The notes beneath the pieces are model-generated. The model was not told the DNA's origin. It saw only the letters and a program-made list of their open reading frames with translations, and ran no database searches. 64,000 bases of DNA from Prochilodus magdalenae. Its lineage: Eukaryota; Chordata; Actinopteri; Characiformes; Prochilodontidae. The stretch lies in NCBI GenBank assembly GCA_024036415.1, contig JAMWET010003901.1:159501-223500 (forward strand), read 5' to 3'. Shown here in pieces: positions 23,192 to 35,100 of this stretch. Each line of letters begins with the position of its first letter. The stretch's first letter is position 1. The translations under genes were made by a program, and so were the position numbers.

Positions 23192-26100
23192 TAAAAAATA
23201 TATATAATAAATAAATAAAAATAAAAAATAAAAATAAATAAATAAATAAAAAATAAAATAATAATAATAATTATTAATTAAAGTTAGGAAAGGTTCACTC
23301 CGGCTGGACATCATAACTACAAAACACAGAAAACGGAGCAGTCCATGTACCAAGTTTCATTCTTGTCGGTTAAGTCCTTCTGGGCCCCAATATTTGAAAT
23401 TGAATTTATTATGGATGCAAATGAGGAAGTGTGCAAGTGAGAAACCCGGAGTTGGGCTACAGAGTCTGCATACAGTAAATCCATACATCAGATTAGAAGT
23501 GTGTATACTTTGATATTACAGCAGGCGTATGAGCTCATTTACGTGGACAGATGTTTTGTGTTGGGGTGCTGCAGTGTTAAGCAGCACAGACATGATATGA
23601 CAGTAATGCCATGCAAAATAATTCGCCTTTTAATTTGACAGACTGAATATATAATTAAATTTAATGTGACAGGAGATGACAATATGACGTATGACAACCG
23701 ACACATTGGACTGTTGATGAACACCCTGCTCACTCTGTTCTCCCTCCTGTGGTCCATAGTTTGTCCACTGAGAAGGAGAGCAAGCTAGAGATATAGCAGT
23801 AGGCTTTTATGTGGGGCTGCTATGGGACGCACAGCATTTGTTCCAAAAAAATTTCAGAACATGAAGCACATTTTCCCTTTAACACAAGCTGCTTGTGTTT
23901 AGAGTCAAGCACCCAAAAGTGCCCAATTTCTGGTGTCTCTGCCTGACTACAGCATGTTCTTTCATTATCAGGATATGACTGTATAGTATTTGGATTGAGG
24001 CGCTTAAATGTACTACATGGTTTCACTGAATTGTTTAGCTAGAATGTAGAATGACCTTAGACCTAGGTAATTAAGGCAGAGCAGTCAGACAGACAGATAA
24101 AATGAACCGTCAGTCCATAATTGGAATCTTTAGAAAGAGAATGAGAGAGAACTGAATTTTAATGTTGATGTTTTATTTTACTTTACTGTTAAAAATAATC
24201 ATTATGAGACACTGGAGTAAAAATGTCTCTAAGAGCGCAATACAATTGCTGAGGAAACTTTTTAGACTTTTCCATATAGCTGAAACGGTTGGTGTAAAAT
24301 GTGATATTGTCGTAGCAGTGACAGTTAAGACTGTAAGTATTTCCATGGGGAGAAAATGCACATTCATGTGTTTAGACACATTAGCAGATTTTAAATGAAG
24401 TGGTAGTTTCTACTATATGAGCTGAACAACTCCAGGAATCAGAAATATGTGACCACATGAAGTAACTGACTGGTCTGCTTGTTGTCTCTTTAGGCCTGTT
24501 CTAACCTCAGAGGTGAAGTTTATGAGTTCCCAACTAAGGAGGAGTTGATGGAATACACAATTCTGCTCACCACTGTGTGCACAGCTGGAAGGTGAACATT
24601 TTTGGGCTCACTAATCCTGGACTAGACCGAATATATTCCACTGGCACTGTGGGTTCCCACTGAGCATTTTCAGTATAAGATATGATAATTCTGTATTAGT
24701 CCCACAGTGGGGAAATTTACAGTATGTGCTACAGTTTAAAATTCTCCATTAAACTCTTAATAAGTTAGTCCCCTGTCTAACTTACCTGGTGCATGCTGTG
24801 TGTGCATATGTGTGTGTGTGTATGTGTGTAGACTGGTCACTGGTGGGTTGCCTGTTGGTCATTTCACTCATATCTTTGTGGATGAAGCTGGTCATGCAGT
24901 GGAGTCCGAGGCCATTATTGCCATAGCTGGTAAAGACATATTCTAATAAGAATGATGATGATGATGATGATGTGTGTCTACACATTTACATTAACCTTTT
25001 AGTCTGCTTTGTGTTTGTCTAGGTCTGCTGTGTGCAGAAACAGGCCAGTTGGTACTGGCTGGAGATCCAAAGCAGCTGGGGCCCATTCTGAGGTCTCCAA
25101 TTGCTATAAAATATGGACTAGGTGAGCTACTGAACTTCAGTTTCTCTCCACAGGATGCCCCACTATGGGGGCAGGCATTGTGATATGTTATTATGGTCAG
25201 ATCTTTTTTTGCCCAAGTCTGGTAAGGTAATATACATGACTACGCCACTTAGGGGAATTTCACCCCTAGGAAATATAACAGGTACTACAGACCTGAAAAG
25301 GGCAAAACAGGTTCGAACACACGTGAGACTCCAGAGACGTACTTCCCACACGTAGTTTATTAACAATTACTAAAAGGCAATAAACACTTAAAATTCATTT
25401 AATACTCTATGGAGTCAGATATAGCTTCATAAAAACCAACACAAGAGAGGGACAGAGCTGAGGGCTTACCTTTTACACTACACACATCACGTGACCACAC
25501 CGCACACCTCAGTGACACCCAAAAGTGCCCCAACTCCAGGGCTGGTGAGAGGGCTTCCACATCCAATTCCGTCTGCCTCCGCTCTAGCCCAAAGCTCCTG
25601 CCCGACAAGAACTAAAAGGACACAATTTAAAAATACACCAGGTGGTGGAAGGGGAGACCAATAGTTAGTTACTAAAACACTTCAGTTCGCTCCACAAGTT
25701 GAATGTGAACTACTTGTCTAGTACAAACCCTTCACACCACCCTGAAACTGCTAAAACACACTCACACCGAAGAGGCAAAAAAAAAAAAGAGGGGAGAGAC
25801 AGCAACGCTGGGCCGGCAGTAGCGCAAGGTACCCAAACTTATAAGCCTTGAAGATTCACCACAGGCACAATGCCAACGCTGTCCCGCCAAACACCGCCAC
25901 GCTACCGCTGCTAGCACAACGGTCTGATGCCCCGGAAGGGGAGGGGGAAAACGACAGATAGTGCACATACAGGTGGTCGTCCCCTGTCTAGATATAGCAG
26001 CGGGGGGGGGGGACCACAAATACTTAGGGAGGGCAAATACAAAACCGCCCTGCTACATAAATAAAATTTGAATCTACACAATAACAAGGGGCTGACGGGA

Positions 26101-29100
26101 TAAGAACAGTATATAGTTAGTGTACCTGTAGCACCTGTGTAGCACTAATCTGGTTGGTGTATTGCATCTGGTCCAACTTAGAAACTACCTAGGAAAATAA
26201 AGGCACACATTCTCACTGATAAAACATTACTTAAAAATAAAAGAATTACTTTAGTGCCCCCTAGTGGAGGATTATCACCCTGATAAATGTGAGGCAGTGT
26301 GTGATGGAGTGAGTGTCCACAAGGTGCTTTATCTCTAAAGATAGAGTGTAGATGCCTGTAAGCGTTTGTTTTTGCCATGTCTCCCACTCAAGCCCTACTA
26401 AGCCTATAGCCCTCTTACCCCTTTTTAACCCCTAAGACCCCAGCAGAATTTTTCAGCACTCTTTTGGTATCCTGACATTTTTACATAGATTACTACATAA
26501 AACAGTAAGATCAGAACACTATGCAAAAATGACTAAAAAAAAAAGAAAGAAAGCAGAATTCAGCACAGAGCTGTGGGGCTGGTACTGAAAACCCTAAATC
26601 TGTGGGGTTTTATTTCTAATAAAGTTCATTTTGCTACTCTGGGAATATATACAGTGCTGTGAAAAAGAATTTGCCCCTCACCCGCTTATTTTTACTAATT
26701 TGTCACATTTATATGTTTCAAATAATCCAACAAATTTCAATATAATGTCACCTTTCCTGATTTCCCTGACACCATCAAACTCCCGGAATCCATTTTCCAG
26801 AGTGCACTATCCGATGACATGACCCTCACATGTCTCCAGTCAGCCAATCACGCATGTTCCAACTCGCCTGAGTACTGATTATTCACACCTGCTTCTCATC
26901 TTCCAGTCTGTTTAATAACCCCTCACACACAAACACATTGCGAAGTTATTCCAAACCCTGTTTGCATCACGGAGCGTTTTCTCCTGCCTTTCTCTTTGCT
27001 ACTCTGGTTCTGACTCCCTTTGACTTTCTTTCTTTTTGGCTCTAGCCTTGTTCTAGATGCTAGTTTGTTTGCCTCTTGTTTTGTCTATCTGTTTACTCCC
27101 TTGTATTACTCCTTTGGATTTGTTGGCTTGTTTATCTGACTCCCTGGTTTTTGACCCTTGCCTGTCACTCTGACTCTGACCCTTTCTTGCCTTTTGGTTA
27201 TATTTGCTTGAATTTGGCTGTTGTGCTCGATTGTCGTATGGTTTATTTAAACTCATTTGACTTTTAGTTATGCGGCCGTCGGGCCAAGTTCTTTGTCCCT
27301 GACATATAAGATAAAGACAACATGAGTAGACAGAACATGCAGCTCTTAAATTATCATTCCTTTTATTGAAGATAAAGATTTATAATCACCCATCTGAAAT
27401 AAGTAATTGCACCCCTAAACCTAGTAACTGGTTGTGCCAGTTTGACCACCTTTCTTTTGAAGACTGTATGAACAGTGGAGCTGGTTAAGAGTGTTGGAAA
27501 AAGTCAGTCAAACTGTTTATTAGTCACACCTACACATTTTATCATATTCATGTGTTATATTTTTCATTGTAGCTTTGCCAGATATTTAATATAATGCTGT
27601 ATTGTATTATAATACAAACAGTTTTGATTATTTTGCTCTCCCTGGCACTTCAAAGAGACGTAGCACTGCAAGTGTAATAGAGCTTTTAAATGTTATATGG
27701 AATCAACCTAAAGTCCTAAAAATGAAGAACACACCTTTGTAATGACCTCCAACAACTAATAAAGTCCTTCATCATTGTTTCCTTGGGATGGGAGCGAGGA
27801 AAACCCCCTTGGACTGGGTTGTGGGGCTAGACAGTGTAACTGCTATTGTATGTTCTGTGAGCGAAGCTGTTACCTTGTTGTGTGCCTGCATCCTCAGTAA
27901 TGCAGCATATGAAGTCAGTTTACAAGCATCAGGGAAGCACAGAGAGTGATGTGAGTGGGTTACCAGCCTGTTGGCTAGGAACGAAACAAAACAGGCCCAG
28001 CGGGACAGTATTACATTGTTGCAGGAAGTTTCGGTCTGCTGTTTGTTGTTTTTTTGGCTCATTCTTTCTCATCTCCCTCTTTTGTAGGTCTGTCACTTCT
28101 AGCAAGACTGATGACCAAAAATCCTCTCTATCAGAAGGGAGAGACCGGATTCAACACTCGCTACGTCACCAAGCTGCTGCGCAACTACAGGTGCAGAGGC
28201 TGGTTATCTAAGAACCTGCAGTTCATCTTTTTGACAGTGGTTTTGTTCTGCTTCACACCATTCCTGCTTCCTCGCCCTTGTGCAGATCTCATAAGTCCAT
28301 CCTGAAGGTCCCTAATGAGATGTTCTATGAAGGAGAGCTGCTGCCATTTGCAGATGAGTTCAGCACCAGCTTCTATTGCAACTGGGAATACCTTCCCAAA
28401 AGAGTGAGTTACAGGATATATCAACCTTGTAAGAGTTGCATGGGTATTCATTTTCGCTCCTTGCTGTATGAAAAAACTTACCGAGTGTTCCGGATGACGG
28501 AAGTAAATTGCTGCTAGGGGCCAGGGCGGCAGATGCTGTGATTTGAGGTGTGAGATATGCACTACAGAAGTGTGTGTGTGGTAGATTTCAGCCTCAGGCT
28601 CTTTGCGTATGCAAGTATGCAGAGTGTCTGATGTAAACTGCACCACCACAGCTCTCAGAAGCTCACCACTCACAGAGAAGATAAACTGGAGCTGGCTTCC
28701 ATGAACTGGCTGTCAACCCGAAGAGACAGTTTACCAGGCTATCAACTAAGGCCTTGTCCACACGTATATGGGTAGTTTTGAACAGCTTACGGGTTTTACG
28801 TTAATGTGTTTTGGCCTTTCGTCCACATGCAATCGATGTCACTGAAATTTTGCGAATTCTGTTTTACGTCACTGCTTTGCAGAATGAAAATATTCAAAAA
28901 CACGGCTTGATGGCTTGTAACGTCAAGCTTGTGCAGTTATCTCCAGAGTGTGTGGCGATTTCTTCTTGGTTAACATGAGGCTGTTTTGTGCCATGGCGGT
29001 CATAGTCAACAGAGTGCCCATATTAACATTGCTAATAGAACCTGTTGCATGTCTACACATAAATATACACTGACTCTCACACTATACTGATAAACTGAGA

Positions 29101-32100
29101 TGTAAGATAGCACTGGAGAGGTCACTGCTATATCCAGCACAGCCAGAAAGAATTCATTCAACAGTTCATACACTGTGTATGAAGTCTGTTGACATTAAAT
29201 CCTATCCTTAATTTTTAGTGACTCTTTCCTAACTTGGGTTAATTGCTATGAACACTATTATCATGACAGTTGATCAATTGTTTTATTTTTTTGTATTAGA
29301 TAGATAAGTATGTAAAGAAAGTAAAGCTCATATACCTAAAGTAAACACAAAATAAACATTTTCCTCAACAGCGTGTAACTGTTAAATTAACCCCCTGGCA
29401 CAACACGTTTTCAAAGAAGACAAAGTAAAAAAGGAGAAAATCAGCAAAGAGCAAAAAAGCATTGAAAGCAGTCCTAAAGTGTCAAAACAATATCTGTCCA
29501 AAGGGACAAAGCCAGTGCCTGTCCAGTGATAAGGCATGACACTGAAAATAATATAGTTTTTAAAATGATACACCGAGTTTATTTTGAGTAAAATTACATA
29601 GTTTGTTTATATCTTCAGACATACGTTCTAAATGTTGATTTAAACATTCATGAATACATTGTGGAGAGTTTATGCAAGATGTCATGAATGTGTTGTGTAG
29701 ACACCATTCATGTAAAGTGGTACCCATATTTTTGACTGTTATTTAGTTTCTGCTGGGACTGAATCAGGGAGGTAAAACTGTGATACTGGTTTGCTGTAGA
29801 TAGTTTTTCTGAAATTCTGTCTTATTCTTTCTTCTTCCTAGCACTTCAGGTTGTACTGGTGTGGCTTGGGTTGTTTGAATGGTCAGTGTGATTCTATCTG
29901 TTACATCGCAACATGTGATTCACCCGCCACTCGAGACCAAACCGTCAGCATTAATTCTCCCTGTTTACTGTGAAATGTAAAGTGCTGAATTATAAAAGTG
30001 GTTTTGTAGTTTCTGTAGTCGGAACAAGTCGGTAATGAGTGCTCACACACTTACATGCTGTAATAAAATGAGCTCCAGACTCTCCAGACTTTTCCCTTTC
30101 TGTAGAGTAAGCATATTTCTGACCTTTCTTGCTAAAGCTGAAGTGTATATTCAGTTCACCGTTCACTAAAGAGTGCTGTGTGCTCTGCTTATTCCTTTAA
30201 TCGGCAGAATTTCCCTGTGATTTTCCATGGTGTACTTGGGAAAGATGAGAGGGAGTTGAACAGTCCGTCCTTCTTCAACACTAGCGAGATCATTGTAGTT
30301 CTCAGCTACCTGAAGAAACTGCTGGTGTCACAGGGCAAGAAGGGCACGGCCAAGATCTCACCCAAAGACATTGGCATCATCACGCCCTACAGGAAACAGG
30401 TGGGTATATGAGGGAATTTGCAGACATCGCTGTAAGCCTGTACTGTGAGTGTACGTGTGTGTATTTCTGCATGTAGTTTGCCAGTTGGGTGGTCAGAATG
30501 AGGATGGAACTGTTGAGATACTTGTGTTGTTTGTTTATGAGTGGGCTTCTTGCTCAGTCAGCATGTTTATATGATACGACGAAGTATTAATGTAGCATGT
30601 TAGTTGTTACAGGATTTAAATAACCTCGGGTTATTCCTGCAGTGTCTTTTATAGTGGGCCAAAGCACCAATAATCTTTACAGCCATGGAAACACACCACC
30701 AACATTACTGATGTAACCAGTTCAGACAGGACTGGAATTAAAATCCCCATTAATCACAAGCTTCCCGAAACATAACACAACACCATCTCAATAGCTGCCA
30801 TTGTGTCTGTGTGTGGGTGTGCGGGTGTGTCTCACAGGTGGAGAAACTAAGGAAGGCCATCATAACATGTGATAAAGAGCTGAAAGGCCACCGGAACATT
30901 AAAGAGCTGAAGGTAACACTGAGGTGAAATTCAGTGTCTGCATGATGTGGTCGTTGTTTAAGGCTTTGGTCCTCTCTTTCATCGCTCCGTCCCTGCAGCC
31001 CTGTTGAACTATGAATGTCTTTTCGCTGCAGATCGGCTCAGTGGAGGAGTTTCAGGGTCAGGAGCGGAGGGTCATCATTGTGTCTACTGTCCGCAGCGAA
31101 AATGAATTCATCAAAATTGACCAAGTTTTCAACATCGGCTTCCTTAACAATGAGAAGGTACCTTACATAAACACGGGCGGATGTAGTGACCCTGGGGTCC
31201 AAGGCAAAAGACAAACAAAATACAGACCACCACAGAGCAGGTATTATGTGCATGGTGGCCACTTTCATAACCCCACAATGGAGGACATCCCATCCCCGGG
31301 TTTGACCATAACAAAGGGTGTGGGGGAATCTGGAATGATTACTAGAACTATAACCTGACTATGCTGTGTAACACAATAATGATTCCTGGGCAAGACCCCT
31401 ACACTACACTGGAATGCTACCTCAGTAGATGGTAAGCTTGTAACTGTCGCTCTGGATTTAACTATGTAAATGTAACTGCAGGTTAGCCACTTTCGGTGAC
31501 CTCACAATGTCACATGCCCAAGGGGAGGATACCAATAAAAATGACAGAGGCATCAGGAATTTGACTAGAAGGTGTGAACACAATGGCCACACTGGGTATT
31601 GATCCAGTTAGATGAACATTTAAGTGGCTTCAGGGCCCGACTGCAGTTAGCCAGGACTGAATCACAATATCCACATGTAGTTAAACCAATGAAATGCAAG
31701 GATTTTTTTGGGACACAGGTGAAAACCTGGACGTGTGGCCACCTAATATTGTTCGAGGTGAACATTTGGATCATTCATCAGCAAGAGGACATAGGTATCC
31801 GTGTAGTTAGTGCATGGGACTGGTGTAGTTGGGTCCTGGACTGTCCACCCTAATTTTGTGGGTGTCCACTCACTGTCTATTAGACACTCCTACCTTGCTG
31901 AATGTTTTTTTTTTTTTTTCTAAGCAGTTTTGGAAATTTTTATTGGTGTGTCCATTGTCAGGCCAAACTGAGTTCTCCCATTTCTATGACTGGACTCTAA
32001 AGTAATACACAACAAAAAATTAAATATATAACTTTCAGTGCATTAGAGAAATGATTATAAGCGGTACACTTTATAATGTCTTGGTGGCTGATTAGAAGCC

Positions 32101-35100
32101 TAACTCTCTGTAAATGACCTTGAGTGTGGCTGGTTCACACCAGCTTCTCCCAGCAGTGATAACATCATCCTCAGAGCCCATCTGAGTACACACAAAGGTC
32201 TTTGAGTGACCTGCATACAGAAGCTCTTACTTTTTATTTATTATTGTTTTTAAATGTTATTCCCAGTGCCATCATATAAATATTCACAAAATTGAAAAGT
32301 TAACTAGAGCTTTTAAATTATACAAAAAAGGAGATGATTTTTTTTGCATATATGCAATATTGGCAATATGGCAAACATAGGTGTATAGATACATCAATAT
32401 GGGACACAAACAGTATGTTTCCTACTGTCTGATCAAATCAGCAGCCAGGGCTGATATAGCAATAGCCCACGCTTCGGCATATCCACCTCGAGGAGCCTCT
32501 GTAGTGGATGCTTTCCTTTTCAGACATCTCATAATGTGGAACTGTTTTCAGACATCTCATAATGTGGAACTGTTAAGTGTTAGCCTGTAGGGTCTTTAAG
32601 ATAACCGCAAACATCCGTGTAGCTGGGTGTGTCTAAACTTTTGACTGGTACTGTAGTTCGGGATCGGTTATTTAACATGTACAGTATTAATTCGTATTGC
32701 CAGTGGATAAATTTTGATCAAGCAGGCTCCAAAATACTGCCTGTCTTTGCTAGTGCACAGACACACATACACCAGACCCATTAGATACTACTCAGAGATA
32801 AATACTCCCGCTCTCTTCTTCTGCTGAATATTGGCAAGAAGTGTAAAACACCATCTGTAAGAATTCCTCATGTAAAATGAACTTAATCAGTGTAAAAACA
32901 TAAATGACAAAATATTAAATAAACATATGCTTTGTTTTTCTGTCCATACAGAGATTCAACGTTGCTATGACGCGAGCAAGGTCCCTGCTCATCGTGGTAG
33001 GAAACCCCATCATCCTCAGCAGCGATTCCACCTGGTCCAGGTACACAAAGATCTGCCACTGATTTATTACTGCACTATTAACAGTAGTCTTTAAACCATG
33101 ACGTAGAGAGCTGCACATAAATAACTCAGGGAGAGGGACGATATTGTTTGCACAGGCTGTTGACTACAGCCCCACCTGGCTGTGCCGTAGTGATCCCAGA
33201 GGTGATTTGATCCCAGAGGTGCTTATTTGCAATAACACACAACTGTCCTGCCAAGTAAACAAGAAAGTGCTCAGATATATGACGGTTGTGTAGTGTAGTG
33301 TATTGTTGTGTTGCACTACAAATACAGCTAAAGCATGCAGTACAGCTATGAGCTAATGTCCTTTACCTGAAGTTATTAAGGTCTATATGGCCACATCCTT
33401 CATCAAAATTGCTCAATAATGACAATTACATAATTACAACATTAGGAAAACATCAAATGTATGTCTTACTGTAAACTAAGTCTGACAAATGAGAAAGAGA
33501 GACAAAGAAAAACATGTGAAAATATAAACATTTTTGCAAATTGTGATTATAATATAACCTATCTATTTTAAAAGGGGGCTTAAGTAACATGGGTGTGGTG
33601 TGGAAATCGCTGTGTGCACAAGATGGCGTCTCTTAATTTCCGGTTTATGGTTGGTATGCAGCACTGTTTCCGGTTGTAGTAGTTGTGAGGAGAATTGAGC
33701 GAATCTGTGGAAAGCAATAGCAATCATGAGTGTTTTTAAGATAAAGGAGAAATGACTGACGTATCAACGTCAAGAGAAGAAGACGTTTCTACATTGCTGT
33801 GTGCCTCTGTGTGCTAATTCTTCAAGGTACAACTCGGAGATTAGCTTTCATAGGTTTCCAGTGGATCCTGAGGTGCGGGCTCGGTGGCTTACACAGATTC
33901 GTAGGGACAACTTCAGCCCCCTTCAAAGTACTCGCGTCTGTAGTAGGCATTTCAACACAGGCGACTTTGTTGTGACGGCCGTGGGAAAGAGAAAACTCAA
34001 CAAAAGAGCGGTGCCCTGTCTTTTTGCCTGAAACGATTACAGCGTGCCCGCACCAAGGCTTAATGTTTGGCAACGTCGGCCGAGATGCCTTTCCCCGGTG
34101 TTGGCAGCGTCTGACACAGACCAAGAGGAAGTGCAGACAGCGCCTGATCATGATTACAGCGTTACTCCAACGACCTCAGCAATGGCAGATGCTTCGGCAA
34201 ACGAGAACGAAGCACTGAAGAGAAAAAGAGCTACAACACCAGCTTGTTATTATCCAACGGTTAGATGGTAAAGTTTAATATTAGCGAACGAATCCTCTGT
34301 AAATGTTTACCTATGGGCGCTAGCTAGCTACTAAGCTAATAAGCCAAGTTAACTTACCTTCGTCATTATCGATGTAACTGGAGACGTACATCTGGAAGCC
34401 CTTCTCACGCTTACTCCTGGGTGCTGCCGACGAAGCCTGAATGATGTGCTGAACATCATTGATGGTAACTTTTGGTAAGTCTTGAAGACATCGCGTGTAA
34501 AATGCCATTTTGCGTGCTGACCGGTGGAAAGCGGAAATGCCTGTGCTTACCAAACTTAGAACCGGAAACCGGAAACGTCGCCTTACGCAACTAAACAAAT
34601 GCAGATGGAGCATGTGATTTTGGGGCTGTGGGGATGGTGTGTGTGAGAGGAAGCTACAATGTTGGGTTGCATGGACAGTCGAGGATAAGGACAGAATATC
34701 ATTACTGTGATACTGAATCAGAGTAGGTATGTTAATGAACCAGTGAAACCTGTTATACTGTATGTGTTTATAGTCTCACTATATAAAGTGTATAACTCCA
34801 TTTTGTGTATGTAAATGTGTTTAGGTTTATTCAGTACTGTACTGATGAGGGAGGCTACACTGGTTTGAACCGTGACATTATAGAAGGTACAGAGGAGGTA
34901 GTGACACGACTGACAGCTCTCAGCATTCAAGAGACTGAAGGTGGGTACATCATCTATTTATGCCCTATAGCAGGGGTGCACAAGTCCGGGACTGCAGGGC
35001 CGGTGTCCCGCACAGTTTGCTAGTTTACCTGCTCAAGAGCACCTGATTCAACTTATCTTGTCAGGTTTATTGGGCGAGTCTGAGCAGAGGAAGTACCAAA

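Larger units (their letters stand above)
22540..23450 (-). mobile_element. Tc1-like relic, reverse orientation, split by a retroposon
   Basis: 'cacatacagaagtactgttt' and 'cggcatggagttgtagctgt' are the reverse complement of the 16600-17310 relic (near 17170 and 17090). The copy resumes after 23358. It is interrupted at 22868-23348 by an insert with duplicated target sites, which dates the Tc1 copy as older than the insert. Confidence 0.65.
33610..34600. mobile_element. Probable internally deleted two-gene DNA transposon (THAP-type)
   Basis: A roughly 1 kb block with distinct composition carrying the two convergent first exons. The outer parts share an inverted motif: 'gatggcgtctcttaatttcc' + ggttt at about 33622, and ccggaaacgtcgcc at about 34568-34581 on the other side. 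Boundaries and target duplication are not resolved. A Kolobok/P-like superfamily is a guess from the THAP domain. Confidence 0.4.

Noticed and set aside
33801..34031. A functional host THAP gene
   Set aside because: It has an in-frame TGA, an apparently missing first zinc-ligand Cys, no promoter or following exon seen, and a position inside an intron next to another transposon-like exon.
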